Shown here in pieces: positions 8,350-17,700 of a stretch of DNA of 64,000 bases. Source of the DNA: Oceanobacillus manasiensis (GTDB lineage: Bacteria > Bacillota > Bacilli > Bacillales > Amphibacillaceae). The notes beneath the pieces were generated by a model, which was not told where the DNA came from, searched no databases, and saw only the letters and a program-made list of their open reading frames with translations. Made by a program: the position numbers and the translations under genes. Every line of letters begins with the position of its first letter. Position 1 is the stretch's first letter. Location of the stretch: contig NZ_CCDL010000001.1 in assembly GCF_000724085.1 (NCBI RefSeq), positions 1,426,001-1,490,000 on the forward strand, written 5' to 3'.

Positions 8350-9120
8350 TTATACAGATGTAGCACCTTGTGCGCCATCAATTCTGTAATAAGAACCACT
8401 AATAAAGGAAGCTTTATCAGATGATAGAAAGACCATTAAGTCTGCAATCTCTTCAGCTGTTGCATACCGGTTCATTGGAACAGATGCTTCAAATTGTTTT
8501 CTGGCTTCTTCGGTGTTTTCACCCATTGCGTTTGTTTCAATAGATTTCATCATTGCTGTATCGACACCAGAAGGAGCAACAGCATTAACACGAACACCGT
8601 ATTCTGCCATTTCTAATGCAGCAGTTTTATTCAAACCGATGACTGCATGTTTAGAAGCAGCATAAGCTCCCATGCCTGGAGCACCAAGTAATCCACCATT
8701 TGATGCGGTGTTCACGACAGCACCAGATTTTTGCTCTTTCATTATGTCTAGCACATATTTCAAGCCAAAGAAGGCGCCCATCACATTTACACCAAATACA
8801 GCATTAAAGTTATCTGCTGTTTGTTCTGTAAGATTTCCAAACGCTCCATTAATCCCGGCATTATTGATGAACACATCAATTTGGCCAAAATGTTCTTTTG
8901 TTTTCTCTACATAATTTTTAACTTCTTCTTCTTTTGTTACATTGGCATCAAGGAGTAGGACATTAGAGTCTTCAAGAGAGCTTGCAGCCTCTTCTAATGC
9001 TTCTTTCTTCAAGTCCACAAGGGCAAGTTTTGCTCCTTCTTGTTGAAAAGCTTTTGCTGCTGCGATTCCAATACCGCCGGCAGCGCCTGTAATAAGTACG
9101 ACTTTATCTTTAAATTGCAA
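8350..9120 (-). CDS. Short-chain dehydrogenase/reductase (SDR)
   Basis: This 256-residue classical SDR is a cytoplasmic NAD(P)-dependent oxidoreductase. Visible motifs are TGAAGGIG (11-18, cofactor loop), NNAG (86-89), catalytic S140 and Y153-x3-K157, and DG near the C-terminus. An aspartate at the end of beta-2 (LVDLKK) suggests preference for NAD over NADP. It lies 19 bases downstream of a second SDR gene in the same direction, so the two are likely an operon. The pair shares fold and length, but substrates cannot be read from sequence; glucose 1-dehydrogenase or 3-oxoacyl reductase labels would be guesses. Confidence 0.85.
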   Translation of the reverse strand: MQFKDKVVLITGAAGGIGIAAAKAFQQEGAKLALVDLKKEALEEAASSLEDSNVLLLDANVTKEEEVKNYVEKTKEHFGQIDVFINNAGINGAFGNLTEQTADNFNAVFGVNVMGAFFGLKYVLDIMKEQKSGAVVNTASNGGLLGAPGMGAYAASKHAVIGLNKTAALEMAEYGVRVNAVAPSGVDTAMMKSIETNAMGENTEEARKQFEASVPMNRYATAEEIADLMVFLSSDKASFISGSYYRIDGAQGATSV

Positions 9121-9139
9121 AATTTTCCACTCCTATCAA

Positions 9140-9895
9140 TTATTGTGCTGTTACACCGCCATCGATTGGTACAACCACACCTGTAATGTAAGGTGCTTGT
9201 CCTCCAAGCAGGAAGGACACTAGATTTGCAACTTCTTCTGGTTTTCCTAGTCGTCCTGCTGGAATGCTATCAACCGTGGCTTTCATTGTTTCCGGATTTT
9301 GTTCCCCAAATTCTTTTACCATTGGTGTTTCGGTTGTTCCTGGTGCAATTGCATTCACTTGAATGTTTTCTTTACCATATTCTATTGCTGCCGTTTTAGT
9401 TAGTCCGACAATCCCGTGCTTGGTTGCTGCATATGGGCTAACATTTGAGACACCAACAACACCTGCAGTTGAAGCAGTGTTTACGATCGAACCGCCGCCT
9501 GTTTTAAGCATTTCCGGAATAACATACTTCATACCATAAATGGCACCTTTTAAATTAATGTCAATGATTTGGTCGAATTGTTCAATAGTGTGGTCAGCTA
9601 ATTTTAGACCTGGTCCGGAAATTCCTGCATTATTAAAGAACATATCGATCCGCCCAAACTCTGCCACTGTTTTTTCTACATATGTTTTCACTTCTTCCGC
9701 CTTACTAACATCCGCTTTTACAAAAATGGACTCTCCTCCTTTAGCTTTAATTAGTTCAACGGTCTCCTTACCACTTTTCTCAGATACATCAACAATTGTA
9801 ATGGAAGCCCCATTCTCGGCAAGTTTCAATGCTGTTTCTTTTCCTAGTCCACTTCCGCCACCAGTCACAATGGCTACTTTAGTGTTTGTTTCCAT
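9140..9895 (-). CDS. Short-chain dehydrogenase/reductase (SDR), first gene of the pair
   Basis: The 251-residue protein has TGGGSGLG (11-18), NNAG (88-91), S142 and Y155-x3-K159, and ends GVVVPIDGGVTAQ, the usual classical-SDR tail. IVDVSEK after beta-2 suggests NAD. A strong GGAGGTAG lies before the ATG. It is the promoter-proximal member of the SDR pair; the MerR-like gene lies about 100 bases upstream on the same strand. The physiological substrate is unknown. Confidence 0.85.
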   Translation of the reverse strand: METNTKVAIVTGGGSGLGKETALKLAENGASITIVDVSEKSGKETVELIKAKGGESIFVKADVSKAEEVKTYVEKTVAEFGRIDMFFNNAGISGPGLKLADHTIEQFDQIIDINLKGAIYGMKYVIPEMLKTGGGSIVNTASTAGVVGVSNVSPYAATKHGIVGLTKTAAIEYGKENIQVNAIAPGTTETPMVKEFGEQNPETMKATVDSIPAGRLGKPEEVANLVSFLLGGQAPYITGVVVPIDGGVTAQ

Positions 9896-9998
9896 ATCTT
9901 CTACCTCCGATTTTAGATTAAGGAATACTTCTAATTTACTTTTTACTTAAGCAAATTCAATATACTCTCTTAGGAAAGTGGGTTCAAATTATTTGTTT

Positions 9999-10559
9999 TT
10001 AACTTTTTGTTGGTTCAAACAATTTTGCTAACTGCTGCTTCTTCAACGTATTCTCATCTGCCAACATACGTTGCTTTTTTAACAGATAGTTGTCTTTCTT
10101 TAACTGACGGATTTCTTCTTTATAAATTTGAATTATTCTAATCTGTTCCTGATGATGAATTTGTGTTTCTTCTATATCTTGAAGCATCTTTTTATGTGCT
10201 GCCACATGCGATATGGTTGTCCCGATATTACGCATAAATGCTGCAATATTAGCAGTATCATAATTAATTTTATGTTCGCATTCTATATAAACTTCGGTTT
10301 GTGAATTGTCTACACGCATTGGAAAACTTCTCCCTGCAAGCTGTTTTGTGATTTTTGTGGTTCCCATATTTTGATATTTACACTTTTTAATGAAACGCAT
10401 CACATCAATTGCTTCAGTGAGAAAGTAGGTTGTATCATCTTGTTGGGTCTTTGGAATGTACATCGAGAACTCCTTTATCCAATGTTTCCCTGTTTGCTGA
10501 GGGATTCCAACGATATGACAAAGTCCTTGAAAGCTTAGTAATTCCATCCTTTTCACCAT
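9999..10559 (-). CDS. MerR-like DNA-binding protein with C-terminal coiled coil
   Basis: From about residue 8 of this frame a winged-helix-like segment (FQGLCHIVGIPQQTGKHWIKEF) and a short wing resemble the MerR/RacA-like N-terminus found in DUF3967-type proteins. The C-terminal third (HHQEQIRIIQIYKEEIRQLKKD) is a charged coiled coil. The frame stays open upstream to 10652, but residues 1 to about 23 of that longer form are encoded by a dispersed repeat and begin MLVERIG, the same false N-terminus seen beside other repeat copies. The ATG at 10559 is therefore chosen (186 residues); its ribosome binding site is weak. Regulation of the adjacent SDR genes is possible but unproven. Confidence 0.6.
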   Translation of the reverse strand: MVKRMELLSFQGLCHIVGIPQQTGKHWIKEFSMYIPKTQQDDTTYFLTEAIDVMRFIKKCKYQNMGTTKITKQLAGRSFPMRVDNSQTEVYIECEHKINYDTANIAAFMRNIGTTISHVAAHKKMLQDIEETQIHHQEQIRIIQIYKEEIRQLKKDNYLLKKQRMLADENTLKKQQLAKLFEPTKS

Positions 10560-10583
10560 CTTTCGCTGATTTATCTCGGCTAG

Positions 10584-10698
10584 ACTGTCTGTAAGACCTC
10601 TAACTTTAAGAGGGTCAACTGCTAGTAAAAGTCCGATTCGTTCAACTAACAATCAGTGGTTTAAAAAACGGTCCCCACTGATTGAAGTTTCACTTTAT
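10584..10698 (+). repeat. Short variant of the ~157-bp palindromic repeat
   Basis: CCGATTCGTTCAACTAACAA, AATCAGTGG...CCACTGATT and GAAGTTTCACTTTAT match the right half of the family consensus. The left half is shortened to GTCTGTAAGACCTCT plus a small hairpin. It lies over the apparent 5' end of the MerR-like frame. Confidence 0.75.
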
Positions 10699-10788
10699 GC
10701 GTGTGGTCTTACTATAGGGAAAAGAGTAGGAACGTGAATGGCACAAATGTGGAAAAAGTATGGGATTATCCCAATACGTTACGAATAG

Positions 10789-10986
10789 ATGTTTAAGCCA
10801 AAAGCGATTCATTGAGTATCACAGCACCCAGGTTTGCTAGAGCAGATTCAAAAGCAAACAGTGGAACTTTTGAATGGGTATATCAAAAAGCCTCAAATCA
10901 CTGAACATATTGAGGATTATATTTCCTTGCCTGGTCTTGGTTCCCAAGCTGGTTTAAAAGGGTCCTTGGCATTAGCGTTGGATTAA
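10789..10986 (+). pseudogene. C-terminal remnant of a ROK-family fructokinase
   Basis: In one frame the DNA encodes FKPKAIH, an in-frame TGA (10813-10815), then VSQHPGLLEQIQKQTVELL and, near the end, DYISLPGLGSQAGLKGSLAL before TAA. ROK fructokinases have a KPKRIIIGGGV-type stretch followed by an L-PGLGD-AG-GALAL C-terminus, so the TGA replaces the glycine codon of that motif. No intact kinase precedes it; only about 60 codons are left. A good terminator follows, as expected for the old gene's 3' end. Confidence 0.75.
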
Positions 10987-10996
10987 TTTTTAGAAG

Positions 10997-11033
10997 AAAA
11001 AAGCCATGTAACGTTTAAAGTTCATGGCTTTTT
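10997..11033 (+). terminator. Terminator left from the fructokinase remnant
   Basis: AAAAAGCCATG (10998-11008) pairs with CATGGCTTTTT (11023-11033) and ends in five T. It lies 11 bases after the remnant's stop codon. Confidence 0.75.
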
Positions 11034-11204
11034 GCTGTGTTTTATAAGAGTTCCTCCTGCATCAATTCCAATGTGATTCAAATTGACCCCCTCCATTTTC
11101 TTTCATACTACTATCATAACAAAAAGCGAGCGATATTTTCGTTAGTTAGAGGGTAACATGATACAATTAGTCTATACTCAACAAACTTAGAAAGGAAGAT
11201 ACGT

Positions 11205-12245
11205 ATGACAGCAAAATTTATCGGTTATGCAGGAACATACACACGAAAGACGAGCGAAGGTATCTATCGGTTTGTACTGGATACGGAAAAAGCAACATTG
11301 AGCAAAGCAGAGGTTGCCGCTAAGGTAGGTAGTCCTACATATTTAACCATTAGTGAAGATAAAAAGTATCTATATTCTGTTGCTCAGGATGGAGACTTGG
11401 GCGGGATTCATGCCTATGAAATTGCGCGGGATTCAGGTGAACTAAAGTCGATCAATGGTCAGCTTGTCGAAGGTGCGCCACCATGTCATGTGGACGAGAA
11501 GGACGGAGTAGTCGTAACAGGAAATTATCATAAAGGGGAAATCGGGCTCCACAAGGTTGACAGCAATCATGAACTGGAGCAAGGTAAGTTTTTAAAACAT
11601 GAAGGAAGTGGCCCACACGATCGCCAGGAGAAACCGCATGTACATTTCACAGGCTATACACCAGATGGAAAATATATAGTAGTGGCTGATCTTGGGACTG
11701 ATAAGCTTGTCACGTATAAACAGGAAAAGGACGAGCTGGTTCATGTAAACACGTTGACTGTCAAAGAGGGAAGTGGCCCACGTCATATTGCCTTCCATCC
11801 AAATGGCAAGACAGCATACTTGCTTACAGAGCTTCGCTCAGAAGTTATTGTTTTGGATTATGATGCAGCAACTGGAAGCTTTACCGAAAAGCAGTATATT
11901 AAAGCGATTCCGGAAGATTTCAACGAAACAAATGATGCTAGCGCAATTCACGTTACTTCAGATGGGAAATTCGTTTACACAGGAAATAGAGGACATAACA
12001 GTATTGCCGTTTTTGCTGTTAATGAAGAGACAGGTGAACTTTCTCTAGTTGAGCGTACTCCTTCAGGAGGGGACTGGCCACGGGATTTCGTACTAGATCC
12101 AACCGAAAAATTCCTGCTTGCCTCCAATCAACATACCGGAAATGTCGTATTGTTTAAACGAGACGAATCAACTGGGAAATTAACGCAGACAGATGAAGTA
12201 ATAGATGTACCAGAAGTTGTGTGTGTGAAATTTCTCCCGGAGTAA
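11205..12245 (+). CDS. pgl: 6-phosphogluconolactonase (YkgB-type beta-propeller)
   Basis: This 346-residue lactonase-family protein hydrolyses 6-phosphogluconolactone to 6-phosphogluconate in the oxidative pentose phosphate pathway. Repeating blades are evident, for example YAGTYTR at the start, SPTYLTISEDKKYLYSV, GPRHIAFHPNGKTAYL, IHVTSDGKFVYTGNRG and WPRDFVLDPTEKFLLASNQ. The segment HDRQEKPHVH (about 138-147) carries conserved histidines. AAAGGAAG precedes the ATG. The last three codons and the stop (CTCCCGGAGTAA) overlap the outer edge of a dispersed repeat, so the native C-terminus may have been replaced. It is followed by the repeat and a terminator. Confidence 0.9.
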   Translation: MTAKFIGYAGTYTRKTSEGIYRFVLDTEKATLSKAEVAAKVGSPTYLTISEDKKYLYSVAQDGDLGGIHAYEIARDSGELKSINGQLVEGAPPCHVDEKDGVVVTGNYHKGEIGLHKVDSNHELEQGKFLKHEGSGPHDRQEKPHVHFTGYTPDGKYIVVADLGTDKLVTYKQEKDELVHVNTLTVKEGSGPRHIAFHPNGKTAYLLTELRSEVIVLDYDAATGSFTEKQYIKAIPEDFNETNDASAIHVTSDGKFVYTGNRGHNSIAVFAVNEETGELSLVERTPSGGDWPRDFVLDPTEKFLLASNQHTGNVVLFKRDESTGKLTQTDEVIDVPEVVCVKFLPE

Positions 12246-12387
12246 CCGTCCGTAAGACTCCCACTTCAAAACATGAAGTGAAACAGTTCGTTTTTAGTGG
12301 GAGTAACGGACTAACATGCCCGATTCGTTCAACTAACAATCAGTGGGGGAAGAATGAAAACCCCCACTGATTGAAGTTTCACTTTAT
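12235..12387 (+). repeat. ~157-bp palindromic repeat, copy overlapping the pgl 3' end
   Basis: It starts TCCCGGAGTAACCGTCCG and ends GAAGTTTCACTTTAT. Left stem-loop: CTCCCACT (about 12259-12266) with AGTGGGAG (about 12296-12303). Right stem-loop: AATCAGTGGGGG with CCCCCACTGATT. Further copies lie at 12721, 22758 (reverse), 30785 and 63477. Confidence 0.9.
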
Positions 12388-12412
12388 TGGGTAATGATAG
12401 GAAATAACGTAC

Positions 12413-12453
12413 AAACAGAGAGAGGCTGCCTGTTGCTTTTCTCTGTTTTTTAT
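12413..12453 (+). terminator. Terminator downstream of pgl and its repeat
   Basis: AACAGAGA (12414-12421) pairs with TCTCTGTT (12440-12447), followed by TTTTTATTTT. Confidence 0.7.
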
Positions 12454-12720
12454 TTTGAGGAGAAAGGGTTCGCAAAGCTTGGTAATGGTAACTAATAAAA
12501 TGTGCAGATTGATCTTTTTATTTTAAAGGAATTAGGCACTCTCATTTTGTTGTTTTCCCTAATAGATAATTGTATTTTAAGGATAAAATTGGACGGAGAA
12601 ATGGCCTTTTATTCATTTTACATTTTTACTAGAATAGCTTAACGTTAGAACTAGAAGTTTTATCTCGTTATAACTGGCAAAAGGTTCGTAGATTGATATG
12701 GTGTGTGGATGAAAATTAAT
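12454..12720. other. AT-rich gap without a recognisable gene
   Basis: No ORF with a credible ribosome binding site and no RNA motif is seen. It separates two direct copies of the palindromic repeat (12235 and 12721). Confidence 0.6.
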
Positions 12721-12877
12721 TTATCCCGGTGTAAGCGTCCGTAAGTCATCCCTTTAAAACATGAAGTGAAGCCGTAGTTTTGAGTGGCAGTAAACGGATG
12801 CTAACACCCTGATTGGTTCAACTAACAATCAGTGGGAGTAGAACAAAAATCCCCCACAGATTGAAGTTTCACTTTAT
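12721..12877 (+). repeat. ~157-bp palindromic repeat, divergent copy
   Basis: It runs from TTATCCCGGTGTAAGCGTCC to TTGAAGTTTCACTTTAT and carries several substitutions from the other copies (GATTGGTTCAACTAAC). It ends 12 bases before the ribosome binding site of the next gene, so transcription of that gene may cross it. Confidence 0.85.
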
Positions 12878-12899
12878 AATAAATATAGGAGGTGATGAG

Positions 12900-13379
12900 T
12901 TGGAGACGAACGAAATATTACAGCAAATTCTTGATAATCAGGTCGAAACAAATAAAAAAATAGAAGTATTAGAAGCCAACATGGAAAAACGTTTTGCAAA
13001 GGTGGAAGAACGATTCGGCCAAGTGGACAAGCAATTTGCACGAATGGAAGAACGATTCGGCCAAGTGGACAAGCAATTTGCGCGAATGGAAGAACGATTT
13101 GGTCAAGTGGACAAGCAATTTGCACAGGTGGAAAATCGCTTTGTACAAATGGAAGAGCGTTTTGCGCAAGTAGAAAAACGCCTCGACAAGGTAGAAGAAA
13201 AGATAGAGCTGCTAACTTCGCAAACTACACAGGCATATCGGGATCTTGTTGAAATCATTACCAATCAAAAGGAAGACATAACACAAAATTTCACGCCTCT
13301 TGTAGAGACAGCCTTCTGGGCAGATAAGACGCTTCACCTTGAGAAAGAAATTTACAAATTAAAACAGCAGCATAGCTAA
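12900..13379 (+). CDS. Coiled-coil protein with three 42-bp internal repeats
   Basis: The protein (159 residues) is one long amphipathic helix. From about residue 22 to 115 it repeats a 14-residue unit of the type RFGQVDKQFARMEE, three copies of which are nearly identical at DNA level, followed by diverged copies. No signal peptide or membrane segment is seen. A longer frame opens inside the upstream repeat at 12813, but AGGAGGTGA (12889-12897) points to TTG at 12900. It probably oligomerises; the function is unknown. Similar repetitive proteins occur in phage and mobile contexts, but nothing else here supports that. Confidence 0.75.
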   Translation: METNEILQQILDNQVETNKKIEVLEANMEKRFAKVEERFGQVDKQFARMEERFGQVDKQFARMEERFGQVDKQFAQVENRFVQMEERFAQVEKRLDKVEEKIELLTSQTTQAYRDLVEIITNQKEDITQNFTPLVETAFWADKTLHLEKEIYKLKQQHS

Positions 13380-13381
13380 TC

Positions 13382-13428
13382 ATTGCACAATGGTTAAATG
13401 TGATGCCTTTGTGCAATCATTCTTTTTT
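13382..13428 (+). terminator. Terminator after the coiled-coil gene
   Basis: ATTGCACAATGG (13382-13393) pairs with CCTTTGTGCAAT (13406-13417) with one mismatch, followed by CATTCTTTTTT. Confidence 0.75.
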
Positions 13429-13513
13429 AGTACCCTTTTCTTAGACCCCACACTTAATGAGCTCCCCAAACACAATGTAACTAAACAAGATAGATATAAA
13501 GGAGGACTACCCG

Positions 13514-14707
13514 ATGAAAATTTTTCATACAGCAGACTGGCACCTTGGGAAACTTGTGCAAGGTGTGTACATGACAGAAGACCAGGAGTACATACTGAAG
13601 CAATTTGTTCAGGCAATTGAAGAGGAAAAACCAGATGCCGTTATTATCGCCGGCGATCTTTATGACAGAGCCGTCCCCCCAACCGATGCTGTTCATTTGC
13701 TTAATGACACGTTGGATAAAATTGTGCTACAGCTAAAAACACCAGTGTTGGCTATTGCTGGCAACCATGATAGCCCAGGGCGAATAAACTTTGGTAGTAA
13801 AATCATGCGCGATAACGGCTGTCATATTACTGGAAATCTACAAAAAGAAATGGAACCTATCATTCTGCATGATGAACATGGTGAAGTACATTTTCATCTC
13901 GTTCCATTCTGTGACCCTAGTGTAGTACGAAATATATTTGAAGATGAAGAGATTCGTTCTCACAATGATGCTATGAGAAAAATAACAGAAGAAATAAAAG
14001 CTTCCATGGATCCGCAAGCTCGTCACGTGCTTGTTGGACATGCATTTGTCACACCATATGGAGAGGAAGAAGCGAACACAAGTGAATCGGAACGCCCATT
14101 GTCCATTGGTGGATCAGAGTATGTCGATGCAGCCCATTTTGAGGGGTTTCATTATACAGCGCTCGGTCATTTACACAAGGCCCACTATGTAACAAATGAA
14201 ACAATACGCTATGCCGGATCACCGTTAAAGTATTCCGTATCGGAAGAAAATCACAAGAAAGGCTACTTTATTGTAGAAATGGACGGGAAGGGCAATGTCT
14301 CTTTGGAGAAAAAAGAACTTCAGCCACGTCGAGATATCCGTACAGTGGAAGCATTACTTGATGAATTGCTAGAGCACCCAATTAACGAAGACTATGTATT
14401 TATCAACCTAACTGATGAAACAGCTGTCCTTTCACCGATGGAAAAAGTTCGCTCTGTTTACCCGAATGCCATGCATGTAGAACGAAAAAATTATTTGTTT
14501 TCCCCTTACTCTGAAGTCTCTACTGAAAAAATGGAGCGGACAAAAATGAGCGACATTGAATTATTTCACGCTTTTTATAAAGAGGTAAAAGGCACGGAGG
14601 CATCAGAAGAAGCAGAACAGCTTTTTAAAGAAGTACTAGATGAATTATTAAAAGAAGAAAATGAAACGACATCTACCCATAAAGCAAGTAATGCAGTAAC
14701 CAATTAG
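13514..14707 (+). CDS. sbcD: SbcD nuclease subunit (Mre11 homologue)
   Basis: This cytoplasmic metallophosphoesterase forms the SbcCD complex, which cuts hairpins and trims DNA ends during repair. Motifs: D8 and H10 (HTADWHLG), D48 (AGDLYDR), N84 and H85 (AGNHDSPGR), H near 179 (LVGHAFV) and GHLHK near 221-225, which together form the two-metal site. The 397-residue length is normal. AAAGGAGG lies upstream of the ATG. sbcC starts 34 bases after the stop, the standard sbcD-sbcC order. Confidence 0.95.
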   Translation: MKIFHTADWHLGKLVQGVYMTEDQEYILKQFVQAIEEEKPDAVIIAGDLYDRAVPPTDAVHLLNDTLDKIVLQLKTPVLAIAGNHDSPGRINFGSKIMRDNGCHITGNLQKEMEPIILHDEHGEVHFHLVPFCDPSVVRNIFEDEEIRSHNDAMRKITEEIKASMDPQARHVLVGHAFVTPYGEEEANTSESERPLSIGGSEYVDAAHFEGFHYTALGHLHKAHYVTNETIRYAGSPLKYSVSEENHKKGYFIVEMDGKGNVSLEKKELQPRRDIRTVEALLDELLEHPINEDYVFINLTDETAVLSPMEKVRSVYPNAMHVERKNYLFSPYSEVSTEKMERTKMSDIELFHAFYKEVKGTEASEEAEQLFKEVLDELLKEENETTSTHKASNAVTN

Positions 14708-14741
14708 TTGCCACGGCAGGCGGTAAGGAGCGAGCGGCGAT

Positions 14742-17700
14742 ATGAAACCATTAAAGTTAACCTTAACAGCTTTTGGACCATATAAAGAAAAAGAATCGAT
14801 CAATTTTACAGACTTAAAGGAGAACCGTTTATTTGTCATATCAGGGAACACTGGTGCAGGAAAGACCACCATCTTTGATGGCATCAGCTTTGCTTTGTAC
14901 GGTTCGGCAAGTGGTCAGGATAGAGAAAATAATACCATGCTACGCAGTGATTTTGCTGATGATGACACCCATACATCAGTGGAACTTGAGTTTGCTTTAA
15001 ATGAGCGAACGTATCGAGTCCTTCGGCAATTAGGGCATGTTAAACAAGGAAATAAAACAAAGACCGGTGAACGATACGAATTCTTTGAAACGACGAATGG
15101 CCACGAAGTACCAGCTGTGGACAGACAAATGGTCTCAGAGATTGATAAGAAGATTGAGCAACTGATTGGATTGACACAAGATCAGTTCAAACAAATTGTT
15201 ATGTTACCTCAAGGCGAGTTTCGTAAACTATTAACTTCACAAACAGAAAACAAGGAAGAAATTTTACGCAGACTTTTTAAAACAGAACCATATAAGCATA
15301 TTACGGAAAAGATTAAACAGAAGCGGCTCGTTATGGATGACGCCTATAAGCAAGCTAAACGAGAGCGTGATCAACATATAGGAGCGATTTCACAAACCTT
15401 ACCGAAGCGAGAAAACGGAACCCTTTTTCCACTTCTGGAGACAGAGTACCAGAATACAAAGCAGGTACTGGATGCGCTTGAAGAAGAGCGACAGTTTTAC
15501 GAGGCGAAAATCGTGGAAGACAAGGCTGTCTATGAAGATGCATACAAGCGTCATAATGAGAAACAGACTATCTATCACCATTCAAAAGCACAAAATGAAC
15601 GCTTTGCTGTGTTGGAACAAAAAGAGAATCGCCTCAAGGAATTAGAAAACCAAACAGACCTATTCAAGAAAAAAGAAGTCCAACTTGAACAAGCAGAACG
15701 AGCACAAAGCCTAGCACCATATGAAAAGCAGCGGGAAGAATGGCGTCGTGATGAGATTGCAAAACAAGAAGCACGCAAAGAAGCGGAACTAAATCAGAAG
15801 CAGATGGATGAAAAAAGAGTGGAAGTCCAAGCGGCCTATGAGAAAGAAGAGAACAAAAAGGCTGAGCGAGAAGCGGTCCGCAAAGAATTGGACAAACTTC
15901 ATGACTATTTACCAGTAGTGAAGGAAATGGATGAGGCGAAACAACGACTTCAAAGATTGCATCAGCAAGGTAAAGCTACGTATACGGAATGGCAACAGGC
16001 GAAAGAAAAGCTTGAAAAGCAGAAAAGTCTGGCTGAGCAAGTAGATAAAAAAATAAAAACACTCGATCAACAGGTGGAAAAGCTGCCAGATAAAGAACGG
16101 CAATTAGGGAAAATGCGCGAGCAGATAAAACTCGTCATGGATTATCTTAAATGGAAAGATCATTTAGCTACTATTGAAACAGAAATTAGCCAGCAAAAGA
16201 AAGTGGTTGAAGAGAAAAGGAGTATCTCTTTAAAGCTTGAAGAAAACTGGATTAGCAACCAGGCGACACTACTAGCTACACACTTGCATGATGGGGAGGC
16301 CTGTCCTGTTTGTGGTAGTCTTGACCACCCGCAAAAAGCGGTAACGAGTGCAAATTCCGTTACCAAGGAACAACTGGATAAAGGAAAACAGGAATTCGAC
16401 CTTGTCGATAGTAAATATAAAGAAGCAGTGGCAAATTATCAGACTGCATCATCTCAAGTTAAAGAAAAAGCTCAGGAGCTTAATAGCCATTCGATTTCAT
16501 TGGAAAATGCGGAACAGAGGAAGGATAAACTCACCCAAATGGGAACGGCGCTTAAGCAGGAAATAGCACAGCTTGAAGAAGCACGGAAAGAGCTAGCAAG
16601 AGAGAAGAAAAGCTATGAGCAATTAAAAGAAACAACAAAGCAATTAGAAGCGACAGTTCAAGAAAAAGAGAAAGCATACCAAGAAATCAAATCCTCTTAC
16701 GATACGTCGAAAGCAGTTTACCAGGACAGGGTAAATAACATTCCTGAAGAAGTTCGGGTGTTATCGGAATTGGAACAGAAAATCCAGCAGGCTAAAAAGC
16801 AGCAGGAAATGTTGGAAAATGCATGGGAGTCTATCCAGAAGAAGTTTCAACAGGTGAAGGAAATGCAGGCGAAGGCCGGGGAACGGCTTACCCATGTACA
16901 AAAACAGTTCCACGAAACAACTGCGAAGCGTGAGGAAGTGGAAAAGCAATTTACAAGTGCTTTAAACGAGTCAGGATTTGCAACGGAAACAGACTATCAT
17001 GAAGCAACGCTTACTGAAGATGAGCGAACGAAACTTAAGAACAGTATAGAACAATTTAAGCAAACACTTTCGACAGTAAAAGAGCAGGTAACAGAACTGC
17101 AAACCGAGTTGAAGGATAAGCAGAAGGTTGACCTGACGACAATTGAAGCAGAACTTGCTGAGCTGAAAGCAGCTTATGAGAACGCACTAAAAACATGGCA
17201 TGAGTCGAGAAACTATCATCAGGAAACGAAGGATCTACAGCAAAACATTGAAAAGGCAAGTGAAGCATCAGGAGAACTCGAGAGGAAGCTAAGAACGGTT
17301 TCAGATTTGTATGATGCCATTCGCGGACAGAATAACCGTAAAGTTTCCTTTGAACGGTACTTGCAGATTGAATACCTGGAGCAAATAATTGATGCGGCCA
17401 ACCATAGGCTTAAACCATTATCAAACGGGCAATATTTCCTCATGCGTAGTGACCGCCAAGAGTCACATGGCCGACAGAGCGGGCTTGCCCTTGATGTACA
17501 TGATGCTTACACTGGACAGACTAGGGATGTCAAAACGTTATCTGGCGGTGAGAAATTTAACGCATCATTATGTTTAGCACTAGGTATGTCAGATGTTATT
17601 CAAAGCTTCCAAGGAAACATCTCCATCAAGACGATGTTTATTGATGAAGGGTTTGGAACACTAGATGAAGAAGCGTTAAATAAAGCAATCGACACATTGG

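Noticed and set aside
13390..13620. 76-residue ORF before sbcD
   Set aside because: It lies in the terminator and runs into sbcD in another frame; no ribosome binding site.
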